NCBI GenBank assembly: GCA_004151065.3
Contig: NWUY0300000495.1
Location: forward strand, 23,125-49,663
Length of the DNA: 26,539 bases
From: Larix sibirica
Lineage: Eukaryota > Streptophyta > Pinopsida > Pinales > Pinaceae
Reading direction: 5' to 3'
Below, one piece after another: positions 1-8,937 of the stretch; positions within the stretch are counted from its first letter, which is position 1; each line of letters begins with the position of its first letter. The translations under genes and the position numbers were made by a program. Under the pieces are notes generated by a model. It saw only the letters and a list, made by a program, of their open reading frames with translations, was not told where the DNA came from and searched no databases.

Positions 1-161
1 CTGGGCTTTCCTCTCTTAATTTCTGAATGCTTGTATACTATAAATGCACGACAAACCCAAGGGCTCCTAAAGGATTCAATGCGATCTTTAGAAAGCAGGC
101 CTTTGATTTCACTGGCACAAAACTCTTTTTCTGTAGGAGACATTAAGGCTGCAGAGGCTTT
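1..161 (+). CDS. Possible partial exon of a host gene, product unknown
   Basis: Frame 1 is open from the first base of the window to a stop at 169-171 and reads like ordinary protein (it includes ECLYTINARQTQGLLKDSMR and SLAQNSFSVGDIKAAEA). Codon use looks more protein-like than the surrounding AT-rich DNA. A GT at 162-163 would end the exon after 161 with two bases of a split codon, which fits the single leading base of the next exon-like segment at 510. The alternative is that the stop at 169-171 is the true C-terminus. I do not recognise the family. The gene would begin upstream of the window. Frame and stop are seen; the splice model is inference. Confidence 0.35.
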
Positions 162-509
162 GTGTCTATAAGTAATTTGTTAGATTTTTATAATCTAAGG
201 TTAGCAATAACTTGATATTCTAATTTTATAAGAAAAGTTGGATTACAAACTTTTATTCAACTCAAATTTTAGTCACTTAAATTTAATATGATATTTTTTT
301 AACTCAATACTCCTAAAATATTATTGAGATTTAGTTGCTTATGGAGTATATCAATTTAAGTTATCCACGTTTAAGTTTATTAAGTGACACAGCAAAAAGG
401 TTTGAACTTTTTATGTGAAACTTCAACTTAGTATTGTCTCTCGGTAACTCGAGTTTGTGATAGGCGCTCCTGCAATCACAAAGGGTTTACTATCATTTAC
501 CCTAGGCAG

Positions 510-584
510 TAAGTATGAAGCACCTCGAACAGTGTCAAAGGATGATCGCAGAGGATCAACAATTTTCACCTGGAGAAACGTCTG
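510..584 (+). CDS. Possible internal exon, product unknown
   Basis: The segment follows an AG at 508-509 (context taggcag) and ends before a GT at 585 (ctg|gttaat). The open frame reads KYEAPRTVSKDDRRGSTIF followed by TWRNV, a plausible hydrophilic-to-aromatic stretch. It starts with one base that completes a codon left by the exon at 1-161, and its last two bases form a Trp codon with the first base of the segment at 714. Phases therefore agree across all three pieces. If intron 585-713 is not removed, the same frame runs on to a stop near 604. Family not recognised. Confidence 0.3.
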
Positions 585-713
585 GTTAATCACTAAAAGT
601 AGAAGGGAAGATCATTAATTTTCTTATCAATTTATCTTTTATTTTATTCTTTTTTGTGATCATCTCGCACAATTCTTCAGGGTTTATAATTTTATACATC
701 TGTTATTGTGCAG

Positions 714-789
714 GTTTGGCAATGGGAAAAGGGAGTTACCAGGGATTGCGTGGACTGAGGATTATTTCGAATTTGGAAGCAGAAACTAA
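714..789 (+). CDS. Possible terminal exon, product unknown
   Basis: A T-rich tract and TTGTGCAG at 706-713 make a convincing splice acceptor. The following frame reads FGNGKRELPGIAWTEDYFEF and ends at a TAA at 787-789. Joined to 510-584 it continues in frame through a shared Trp codon. The 129-bp intron is short but normal for plants. No later GT donor lies near, which supports a terminal exon. I cannot name the protein. Confidence 0.3.
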
Positions 790-867
790 ATATTGAAATT
801 AAATTTTTGCTTTCTTATCTCTAATTTACTCTGTTTTCAATAATTCTTGATTGTATTTTAGTTGCAG

Positions 868-1077
868 GTTTTGATCAATTGTAGCGACGGAAAAGGAAAT
901 CTCTTCGACGATCTTGGAAGTAGTGCGCCACATCATGATATTCAAAAGGCTGGAACTTGTCAGATCGATGCAACCTTATCGCTGAGTTTGTTCCAAATTG
1001 AATTGCTAATGAATCAGAGGAGCCAGAAATTTATGGATCTGTTTATCACCAGGAAAGGAACTTCACTGTATTATTAA
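868..1077 (+). CDS. Open frame after a splice-acceptor-like site; exon or UTR
   Basis: A good acceptor (ttttagttgcag) ends at 867. The frame from 868 is open for 69 codons to a TAA at 1075-1077 and includes NCSDGKGNLFDDLGSSAPHH. It has no ATG at its start and no donor was found that links it in phase to the segment at 714-789. It could be an alternative last exon or part of the 3' UTR of the same gene. The G8 run just downstream (about 1104-1112) is non-coding. Confidence 0.2.
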   Translation, partial: VLINCSDGKGNLFDDLGSSAPHHDIQKAGTCQIDATLSLSLFQIELLMNQRSQKFMDLFITRKGTSLYY

Positions 1078-1290
1078 TGGAGGACAAATCTAAACTTTGG
1101 AGAGGGGGGGGGCGGTCTCCACAGATCAGAAAGAACGATTTGTCTATTCTCTGAACTTTAATTTCTTTTCTAACAGTCTTTTGAAGAATGGTATTGGAGG
1201 GCCCTGCCACCAATTAAACATGGAGTTTGATTTTGGGATGGTGAAACACTGAAGCGAACTTAATGACAATATGTTTATGAGTCATTATGA

Positions 1291-1378
1291 TAAGTATATA
1301 TGAAGTTTTTCTATATATTTTCATTTCTAGTTCATAAGTATACATGAAGTTTTTCTATATATTCTCATTTCTAGTTCT
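1291..1378 (+). repeat. 44-bp tandem duplication
   Basis: Two adjacent near-identical copies, 1291-1334 and 1335-1378, each carrying taagtatatatgaagttttt or its close variant and ending in tcatttctagttc. Only a few substitutions separate them, so the duplication is fairly recent. Confidence 0.85.
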
Positions 1379-2627
1379 TATTATTGTTATTGGGTCTTGG
1401 AATTTGATGATACAGTCTTGCCTGTATGTAGATATGTGTCTTGAATTAGGCAATTGTTTGATCCTTTGAATTTTGTCAGTGATAATTAGTTACTTGACAC
1501 TACTCACCATTCTATGAGTCTTTGGAGCGCTGCTTTTGTTTCCTCTTGTTAATTTTGATTCGGATTCGGATCTTGATCTTCAATTGTGTTTAATAACATA
1601 TGAGATACATGATTGATTTTCTTAATTAGAAAGTTTTTGATTAATGAGTATTGATTGTTTACTCATATGCTATGCAGCCTTTGGTAAACAATTAAGTTGG
1701 CTCAAGACATGATTAATGAGTATTGATTGTTTACTTCTCTTCTACATTGGTGTTACAGGATCAAGACTGAAATATTTCTGTTTAAAAAAAATTTCTTTGA
1801 ACATGGTCATCACAGATGCCATGAAGGGTTGGTGAATATATTTGAATTCTGAGTTGGTTTTGGTCTTTGTTTTTTAAAATAATTTAGGTGATGAGATATT
1901 TTGGAAGATATATTTCTGGATATATTTTGTTTGTAAAAAGTTTTTTGTGATAAGTCTTTCAAAAACTTGAACAGTCATATACTATTTGATTCGATCGAAT
2001 ATTAATATATTTTTTTCTGCTGAAAAAAAAACAATTAAGTTGGTTGATTATAGTCTGAGATGATGATCTGAATTATGCACTTGCTTTTCATCAATGATTT
2101 CCTTCAGTCTTATTATCATTTTGACCTCAGAATTTTATGTGTTCTTTGTGATAGAAAATTATTTTTCATCTTATACTAGTCTCAGTTAATTTAAATAAAT
2201 CCACTTATTTTATCGAGTAAGAATTTTTCCTTTCTAAATTTAATTATCATATCTACAGGTGCAGATTTGTCATGGTTTGAAATTTCGAATGGAGTTCGGT
2301 TCGATTATATTATCATTGTTATTTCATGCAGTTGATATGAAACACTATCTTCGTTGATGCATATGAGATACTCCTCCATTGGATTGTTAGATTTTATTTA
2401 AAATATTAGTGGTTTATCATAGCTTTGAAGCCATTTTGTTTTATTTTGCATATGAAATAAAAATATATAAAGAAAACAAAAACTTGGGATCTCAAATTAA
2501 ATTCAAATTCAATTTCAATTTCAATTTTCTTTGTATCTATTATTTTAATTATTAGATAAATGAATATATTTAATTTATAGGTTTTATGTGTTTTTTAGAT
2601 TAGTTTCATACTTAGGAATAATTTTCG
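1379..2627. other. AT-rich spacer without recognisable gene
   Basis: Apart from the 25-bp pair, this stretch has no frame of useful length, no RNA gene I can see and no retrotransposon motif. A short imperfect hexamer run (ttcaaattcaatttcaattt) lies at about 2502-2530. Confidence 0.6.
1639..1735 (+). repeat. 25-bp direct repeat pair, 72 bp apart
   Basis: The 25-bp sequence beginning gattaatgagtattgattg occurs at 1639-1663 and again at 1711-1735 without mismatch. The spacer shows no match to either copy. Probably a local slippage or repair duplication. Confidence 0.8.
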
Positions 2628-2756
2628 CTAACGGAGCCATAAAATCTGTGAGAATTGATCATTCCAACGACTTGGGGTAATTAGACACCTTTCTATCGGA
2701 TCAATTCCTCCTTGTTGACGCAAGTGCACAACTCCCGCATCAACAAAAGCTTGAGC
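2628..2756 (-). pseudogene. Protein-like open frame flanking the LTR array
   Basis: On the minus strand, 42 codons read protein-like text (AQAFVDAGVVHLRQQGGIDP, then IERCLITPSRWNDQFSQILW) before a TAG at 2628-2630; two stops precede it. It begins exactly where homology to the LTR-array leader (2751-2826) fades. It may be the 5' internal region of the parent retrotransposon, or a piece of host gene next to the insertion. Too short to decide; no family recognised. Confidence 0.25.
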
Positions 2757-2805
2757 CTACTAGAGACCAATTGAACCAACCAAAAATGGATAAAATATGA
2801 GAATA

Positions 2806-2823
2806 TCCCCACTAGAGTCGTCA
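2806..2823 (-). promoter_or_regulatory. Primer binding site, tRNA-Arg type (copy 1)
   Basis: Minus strand reads TGACGACTCTAGTGGGGA, three bases inside the CA end of LTR1. From memory the complement of a plant tRNA-Arg(ACG) 3' end is TGGCGACTCCACTGGGGA, giving 15 of 18 matches. This primer class is known from plant Ty3/gypsy elements such as Ogre. Confidence 0.65.
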
Positions 2824-3358
2824 ATTTGTTGTAGGTATTTTTCATTATTTGTAATTAATGGGCTCCCTAGTGAGTGAGTTGATAGCTCTCCACAAATAGA
2901 TGATAGATTACTAACTTGTTTCCCTAGATTTAATGTTTTATGATATGAAACATGAAGGAAAAAGAGAGTGACATACTTTTTACTAATGGTTGATATAGAT
3001 CCAAATGAATAATTCCAATTCAAGAAATAGATTTTAAAAAATCAAACATATTTACAGCAAGAAAACATACCTATTTTGTTATAGCACCTCCATCACCTAG
3101 ATTTGGATCCCTTTATCCTTAGCCACATCGACACAACTCCTCCCTTGCAAATGGATCTTCATCTATCACTATGGTTGCTAGATCTAGCATAATCTGGCAC
3201 TACCACTATCAAGTCAAGACCAAATTAGAAATCTAGAAGGACTCTCTTTTAAGAAGATAGCCAAGGACCAAAGGATATTAGATGGACTCAACTCAAATGT
3301 CACCAGCATAAAGCTGAGAATCATAGATCTCAGTGTGTACAATCTCATTAAGAACCTC

Positions 3359-3366
3359 TTTTTATA
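3359..3366 (-). promoter_or_regulatory. LTR1 TATA box
   Basis: Minus strand TATAAAAA within CCTATAAAAAGAGG, about 440 bp from the LTR 5' end. Conserved in position in every LTR copy, as expected of a U3 promoter. Confidence 0.55.
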
Positions 3367-3431
3367 GGCTTAGAGATAACTAGTACTAGTGGGAAGGATA
3401 GAGCATAGCCTTACAAGTGTATAGCCTTGGA

Positions 3432-3573
3432 AAAAATGCTCCTTGAGACTTGCACTCGCAGGAAGTTTTGGGCCATACTCAATTCCACTGCACTTAAGGA
3501 GGAAAAATGTTACTTGAGATTGCACCTACATGGTTTTTTGGAGCCATACTCAACTCCAATGCACTTAAGGACT
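3432..3573 (-). repeat. 71-bp inner duplication common to all LTR copies
   Basis: Within LTR1 two copies begin aaaaatgctccttgagac and aaaaatgttacttgagat, 71 bp apart, each followed by ccatactcaa and a ccaatgcac-like sequence. The same doubled motif appears in LTR2 and in each 735-bp copy of LTR3, so this duplication is older than the array. Confidence 0.7.
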
Positions 3574-3805
3574 AAAAATAGGTGTAACGGGAAGGCATGA
3601 GTAAATATTCAAGCTAAGACCCCAATTAATCTATTGAATAAGTTTTTGAGGATTTTCAAATGCATTTGACCCCAAAATTTAAGAGCTATATCATGTATGT
3701 TTGGAAAAAGAACAAGGAGTCCATGACCAAAATTTTATATTAAACATAACAAAGAACAACAACACCTATACAAATTAACCAAGACAAGCCAATTTAGCAT
3801 TATCA

Positions 3806-3910
3806 CCCTTTAAGAAGATATACACAAATATAAAGGTTGAGCCTACTAGATATTGACTAAACCAATTCAAAATGGAGAAAATCTAAGAATCTACCCAACA
3901 TTGTCATCAA
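3806..3910 (-). mobile_element. Miniature internal domain 1 (105 bp)
   Basis: It lies between the CA end of LTR1 and the TG start of LTR2 (plus-strand sense). It contains a PPT-side block of 31 bp (3806-3836) and a PBS-side block of 74 bp (3837-3910). The same two blocks make internal domain 2. It has no coding capacity. Confidence 0.7.
3892..3909 (-). promoter_or_regulatory. Primer binding site remnant (copy 2), decayed
   Basis: Position-equivalent to the copies at 2806 and 5160, but the minus strand reads TGATGACAATGTTGGGTA and most of the CGACTC core is lost. It identifies the internal-domain edge but could no longer prime well. Confidence 0.5.
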
Positions 3911-5073
3911 TGTTGTAGGGATTGTTCACTATTGTTAGATAATGGGTTCCCTAGTGAGTGGGTTGATAGCTCACTACAGACTACTAATAGATTACTAACT
4001 TGCTTTCCTAGATCGAATGTTTTATGATATGAAATGCAAAGAAAAAGGAGAGTGGCATACCTTTTGACAGATAGTTGATGTAGATACAAATGAAAAATTC
4101 CAATCCAAGATTCTCCAAACTTTATTTATTTTTTAGATCTACACACAAGCAAGTACACAACCTTCTATACTCGAAGAAAAAAAATAGATCTAAAATCACT
4201 TTCAAGTTAAGTAATTCATAACCAATTCATATATCTTAATAAACAAACATGCATAAAAACAAGACAACGAATTGAGTAGGGTGGGAGAAAGTGGATTTAT
4301 CTTCTAAATTAAACATGTTTACAACAAGTAAACATACATGATCTTGTTATAGCATCTCCAACACCCAAATTTGGATCCTTTTATCCTTATCTATGTGGAC
4401 ACAACTCCTCCCTTGCAAATGGATCTTGATTTGTCACTATGGTTTCTAGATCTAGAATAATCTAGCACTACCACTCTCAAGGCAAGACCAAATTAGAGAG
4501 ATAGAAGGACTCTCTCAAGAAGATAACTAGGGACTAAAGTATATTAGCTAAGCTCAACCCAAATTGTGACTATCATAAGAGTGAGAACCATAGTTCTAAG
4601 CGTGTACAATCTCACCAAGCACCTACTTTTTATGGGCTTAGAGACAACTCATACTAGTATGTAAGATAGAACATGGCCTTACTAGTGTCTAACATTGACA
4701 AATATGTTTCTAGATACTTGCATCTACATGATATTTTTGGCCATACTCAATTCCAATGCACTCGAGAATGAAAATTGTTGCTTGGGACTTGCACCTATAT
4801 GTGTGTTTTGATCCATGCTCAACTCCAATGCACTGAAGGACCAAAAAAATGTTTAATAGGAAGGAATGAGTAAATATGCAAGTTGAGACCCCAAATGATC
4901 TACCGAAGAAGGTTTTGAGTATTTTCAAATGCGTTCAATCCCAAAATTTAAGAGCTATATTATTTGTGTTTGGAACAAGGACAAGGATACTGTGACAAAT
5001 TTTGTAGGTTAAACATGACAAAGGAGAACAACACATATAAAAATCAACCAAGTCAACCAATTGGGCATTATCA
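3911..5073 (-). repeat. LTR2 of the tandem array (1163 bp)
   Basis: The most complete single-copy LTR in the array, starting tgttgtaggg and ending gcattatca on the + strand. Short minus-strand frames in it are translations of LTR sequence and not genes; the frame near 3907-4089 and its LTR1 counterpart near 2760-3023 match each other only because the LTRs are homologous. Confidence 0.75.
4627..4634 (-). promoter_or_regulatory. LTR2 TATA box, mutated
   Basis: Minus strand CATAAAAA at the equivalent position; the first T has become C. Confidence 0.45.
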
Positions 5074-5091
5074 CCTTTTAAGAAAAGAGAC
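5074..5091 (-). promoter_or_regulatory. Polypurine-tract-like site before LTR2
   Basis: Minus strand reads GTCTCTTTTCTTAAAAGG and abuts the TGATAATGC start of LTR2. The equivalent site before LTR1 (3806-3823) is more diverged. The purine run is short, so the PPT call is moderate and rests mainly on position. Confidence 0.5.
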
Positions 5092-5159
5092 CCAAATCTA
5101 AAGATTGAGCCTACAAGAGACCAATTAGACCAACCCCAAATGGAGAAATTCTAAGAATC

Positions 5160-5177
5160 TCCCTAGCAGAGTCGTCA
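5160..5177 (-). promoter_or_regulatory. Primer binding site, tRNA-Arg type (copy 3)
   Basis: Minus strand reads TGACGACTCTGCTAGGGA with the same three-base spacer to LTR3 as copy 1; 14 of 18 match the expected tRNA-Arg complement. The conserved A at position 3 in copies 1 and 3 suggests it is a family feature. Confidence 0.6.
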
Positions 5178-5900
5178 ATTTTTTGTATTATTTTCCCTAT
5201 TGCTAGCTAATGGGTTCCCTAGTGAGTGTGTTGATATCTCACTACAGGAAACCGATATATTACTAACTTGTTTTCCTATTTCTAATGTTTTATGATATGG
5301 AATGCAAAGGAAAATGAAAGTGGCATAAATTTATACTGATGGTTGATGTAGATCCGAATGAAAAATTTTGATCCAAGAGTCTTTGGTCCTGATTTATTTT
5401 TTACGTCTTCACGCAAACAAGTGCACAACCTTTCCTACTCTAAGAAAATTGAAAAAAAAAAGATCTAAAATCACTTTCAAGTTAAGTAATTCATAACCAA
5501 TCCCCATATCTTAATAAAGAAACATTGATAAGAACAAGACAAGGAATTGGGGAGGGTGGGAGAAAGTAGATCTATCTCAATAACTAAAACATGTGTACAA
5601 CAAGCAAACATATATGATCTTGTTGAGGTACCTCCATCACCTATATCTGCATTCATTTATCCTTAACAACATGGACACAACTCCTCCCTTACAAATAGAT
5701 ATTGATGTATCAATATGGTTGCTAGATCTAGAATAATCCAACACTACCACTCTTGAGGAAAGACCACATTAGAAAGCTAGAAGGTCTCTCCCAATATGAT
5801 AACCAAGGACAAAAGGATATTGGCTAGGATTAACCCAAATTTCACTAGTATAAGGGTGAGAACCACATATCTAAGTGTGTACAATCTCACCATGAACCTC

Positions 5901-5907
5901 TTTTATA
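5901..5907 (-). promoter_or_regulatory. LTR3 TATA box, repeat copy 1
   Basis: Minus strand TATAAAA inside CTATAAAAGAGG. Confidence 0.55.
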
Positions 5908-6633
5908 GTCTTAGAGATAACTCATACTAGTTGGTAAGATAGATCATGGCATTACAAGTGTCTACACATGAAAAAAATGTTGCTTGAGACTTGCACCTAC
6001 ATGATTTTTTGAGCAATACTCAATTCCAATGCACTAAAGGACAAAATATGTTTCCTAGGACTTGCACCTACATGGTTTTTTGAGACATAGTCAACTCCAA
6101 TGCACTCAAGTACCAAAAATTAGTCATGATTACTTTTTCATGTCTGCACACAAGTAAATACACGACCTTTCCTACTTTAAGAAAAAAACAACAATAGATC
6201 TAAAATCACTTTTAAGTTAAGTAATTTATAACCAATCCCTAGATCTTAATAAAGAAACATATAAGAACAAGATAAGGAATTGGGGAGGGTGGGATAAAGT
6301 AGATATATCTTAATAACTAAAACATGTGTACCACAAGCAAACATATATGATCTTGTTGCAGTACCTCCATCACCCAGATATGCATCCTTTTATCCTTATC
6401 CACATGGACACAACTCCTCCCTTGCGAATGGATCTTGATCTATAAATATGGTTTCTAGACCTAGAATAATCCAACAATATCACTCTCAAGGAAATACCAA
6501 ATTATAAAGATAGAAGGACTCTCTCAAGAAGATAACCATTGACCAAAGAAAATTGGCGAGGGTCAACCCAAATTTCACCAACATAAGGGTGAGAACCATA
6601 GATATAAGTGTGTAAAATCTCACCAAGGGCCTC

Positions 6634-6640
6634 TTTTATA
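6634..6640 (-). promoter_or_regulatory. LTR3 TATA box, repeat copy 2
   Basis: Minus strand TATAAAA inside CCTATAAAAGAGG, 733 bp from the first copy. Confidence 0.55.
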
Positions 6641-7367
6641 GGCTTAGAGGTAACTCATAATAGTTGGTAAGATGGAGCATGGCCTTACAAGTGTCTATCT
6701 TTGAAAAAAAGGTTGCTCGAGACTTGCACTTACATGATTTTTTGGGTGATACTCAATTCAAATGCACTAAAGGACAAAACATGTTGCTTGAGACTTGCAC
6801 CTACATGTTTTTTTGAGCCATACTCAACTCCAATGCATTCAAAAACCAAAAATATGTCATGATTTCTTATTCAAGTCTACACACAAGCAAGTACACAACA
6901 TTTACTACAAGAAAATAAAAAAGATAATGGATCTAACATCACATCCAAGTTAATTAATTCATAACCAGTCCCTAGATATTAATAAATAAAATGAATAAGA
7001 AAAATACAAGGAATTGGGGAGGGTGGGAGAAAGTAGATCTATCTTATTAACTAAAACATGTGTACAAAAAGAAAACACATATGATCTTTTTGTAGTACCT
7101 CCATCACCTAATTCTATGTCCCTTTATCCTTACCCACATGGACACAACTCCTCCCTTGCAAACGGATCTTGATCTATCAATATTGTTGCTAGATCTAGAA
7201 TAATCCAACACTACCACTTTCAAGGCAATACCAAATTAGAAATATAGAAGGACTCTCTCAAGAAGATAACCAAGGACCAAAGGATATTGACTAGGATCAA
7301 CCCAAATTTCACCAGCATAAGAGTGAGAAACATATATCTAAGTGTGTACAATCTCACCAGGCGCCTC

Positions 7368-7374
7368 TTGTATA
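7368..7374 (-). promoter_or_regulatory. LTR3 TATA box, repeat copy 3, mutated
   Basis: Minus strand TATACAA, 734 bp from the second copy; one A has become C. Confidence 0.45.
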
Positions 7375-7812
7375 GGCTTAGAGATAACTCATACTAGTTG
7401 GTAAGATAGATCATGGCCTTACAAGTGTTTAGCCTTGATAAAAATGTTGCTTGAGACTTTCACCTTCATGGTTTTTTGGGTGATACTCAGTTCCATTGCA
7501 CTAAAGGACAAAATATGTTTCCTAGGACTTGCACCTACATAGTTTTTTATCCATACACAACTCCAATGCACTCAATGAACAAAAATAGGTGTAAGAGGAA
7601 GGCATGTGTAAATATTGAATATGAAACTCCAACTTATCTATGGAACAAGTTTTTGAGGATTTGCAAAGTCATTCGATCCCAAACATTAAGAGCTATATCA
7701 TGTATGTTAGGAACAAGAACAAGGATTTTGTGACCATAATTTCAAGTTAAACGTGAAAAAAGATAACAACACCCATAAAAATTAACCAAGTCAAACCAAT
7801 TGAGCATTAACA

Positions 7813-7830
7813 CCCTTTAAGAAAAGAGAC
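7813..7830 (-). promoter_or_regulatory. Polypurine-tract-like site before LTR3; right edge of array
   Basis: Minus strand reads GTCTCTTTTCTTAAAGGG, nearly the same as the site before LTR2. Homology to the internal domains stops directly beyond it, at 7831. Confidence 0.5.
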
Positions 7831-8096
7831 TCATTTCTACTTTCACGCATTCAGTAATTTCTTGCTTGCTCAAAACATAAATCAAAACTCAAATTTGAAA
7901 CACAATGGGGGTAGACTTTAACAAATAAGTTAAGGTGCCTGTAAGGGAGAAATAAGCATGAAAACCATAATGAACATAGACACACCATATATTTGCATAA
8001 AATAAATAGACGCACCATTCCATTAAAATTTCTCATAGCAAAATCATTATCAGTAGCCCCAAATGAACATAAGGAAACTTTAGAGTCAAACAAGAG
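7831..8096 (-). other. Spacer between LTR array and copia LTR
   Basis: It lies just upstream (minus sense) of the PPT-like site, where the 3' end of a retrotransposon internal region would be expected. The minus strand is open for 80 codons (7851-8093), including SKVSLCSFGATDNDFAMRNF, but I see no known pol or env motif. It may be parent-element sequence or unrelated flank. Confidence 0.35.
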
Positions 8097-8854
8097 TGTG
8101 GGGGAAAAACACTACGAAAGGAGATCACTATTTACATGAACACCTTTCCAATTATGATATTTAAGTAGAATAGTCGAGGCTCTTACTATTAGAGCATATT
8201 TTCCTTCTCCTTAGCATTCATCTCTCATCTAGGTACTCTAGAGCATGGTCTCATGATTCTAATGGTCCAATTTTGACTAAATTCCTAGATTTAAGGGTGA
8301 ATTTGCTAATTTTAGCTAGTTAGGACACACTCTCCACCTTTTCCTTGATTTTAGGACCTTCTTCCTTGATTTTGGGATCCTATTTTCTATGTTTGAGTTC
8401 CTAGAGTGATCCAAGGAACCTTATCCCATGAATCAAGGAAGGGGAGTGCTCCCTTACTGTTTTTAGATGTTTCCTATCTTGCATAATTTATGCATGGATT
8501 AGATCCCTTATTTTAGGAAAGTAATCCTCCACTTGTCGTCCTAGGTTAATTATGAGCTAGTTAACTCATTTTTGACAGATTGCATGGCTAGCTAGGGAAT
8601 ATAAGCTCTAATTTAATCCCAACTAGGTATTCATGCATCAGTAGTAGAACTCGAATTGCCTCTTTAGAATTCAGATTGTTTTATGTACAAGATTTTTCAT
8701 TCTTTGAATAATTAATGAGAATTCAGGTTGTGCTACAAGATTTTTTCTTTTCTTCACTCTCTCTTTTTCCCTTGCAAAATTGCTAAGTGTATTGCTATTC
8801 ATTATATTTCTAGATGTATTTGTTCTCAAGTGCATATGATCATAAGATTTTACA
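8097..8854 (+). repeat. Copia 5' LTR (about 758 bp)
   Basis: The right end is firm: it closes with CA immediately before the PBS. The left end at tgtgggggaaaaacac is chosen because it is the best TG start in range, and could be wrong. A TATA-like tataag lies at 8600-8605, and a pyrimidine-rich stretch (ttcactctctctttttccc) follows in the expected U5 area. Confidence 0.6.
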
Positions 8855-8866
8855 TGGTATCAGAGC
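8855..8866 (+). promoter_or_regulatory. Primer binding site for initiator tRNA-Met
   Basis: TGGTATCAGAGC is a perfect match to the 12-nt complement of plant initiator tRNA-Met used by copia elements. It directly follows the LTR terminal CA. Confidence 0.95.
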
Positions 8867-8937
8867 TAGATTGAATCTAAGAGGAGCATACTTTTATTTT
8901 GCATGAACAAGACACATCAATAGTAGCCACAACATAT

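Larger units (their letters stand above)
2827..3805 (-). repeat. LTR1 of the tandem array (979 bp)
   Basis: On the + strand it runs from tgttgtagg to gcattatca. Compared with LTR2 it lacks one block of about 190 bp (equivalent to about 4110-4305), so an old deletion explains its shorter length. Landmarks shared with the other copies include ccctagtgagtg near the PBS end, acacaactcctcccttgcaa in the middle and a TATA box near 3360. Confidence 0.75.
5074..5180 (-). mobile_element. Miniature internal domain 2 (107 bp)
   Basis: Same build as internal domain 1: a 31-bp PPT side (5074-5104) and a 76-bp PBS side (5105-5180). Two independent copies of the same block order argue that the short internal region is the inherited form of the unit and was not made by separate deletions. 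Confidence 0.7.
5390..7590 (-). repeat. 735-bp segment repeated three times inside LTR3
   Basis: Copies are roughly 5390-6126, 6127-6859 and 6860-7590. Each opens near tgattt(a) and runs through cacaagcaagtacacaac-like sequence, aggaattggggagggtggga, the TATA box and ccaatgcactcaa. Spacing of the TATA box confirms periods of 733 and 734 bp. Copy-to-copy divergence is visible but moderate. Confidence 0.8.
5181..7812 (-). repeat. LTR3 with internal triplication (2632 bp)
   Basis: It starts with a mutated terminus (TG to TT, ttttgtatt) after the same PBS spacer as LTR1 and ends gcattaaca. The excess length is two extra copies of a segment of about 735 bp. Subtracting these leaves about 1162 bp, matching LTR2, which supports the boundaries given here. 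Confidence 0.7.
2751..7830 (-). mobile_element. Tandem LTR retrotransposon array with miniature internal domains
   Basis: Minus-strand order is partial internal end, LTR3, 107-bp internal, LTR2, 105-bp internal, LTR1, partial internal start. LTRs begin TG and end CA in LTR1 and LTR2. Each internal domain has a tRNA-Arg-type PBS three bases (or one base, copy 2) from the upstream LTR and ends with a short AAAGGG- or AAAAGG-type polypurine tract directly against the next LTR. No gag or pol fits in about 106 bp, so the unit is non-autonomous. TRIM elements share this logic and are known to form tandem LTR-internal-LTR chains, but their LTRs are usually far shorter than 1 kb. Alternatively, recombination between LTRs of an internally deleted Ty3/gypsy element built the chain. 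Confidence 0.75.

Noticed and set aside
2760-4089. Two similar minus-strand frames (2760-3023 and 3907-4089) that look like a conserved small protein family
   Set aside because: Both span the LTR/PBS junction of homologous LTR copies; their likeness reflects repeat homology, and the LTR3 copy does not keep the frame.
7813-8097. The tandem LTR array and the copia LTR as one element
   Set aside because: They lie on opposite strands, use different primer tRNAs (Arg type versus initiator Met) and share no LTR similarity.
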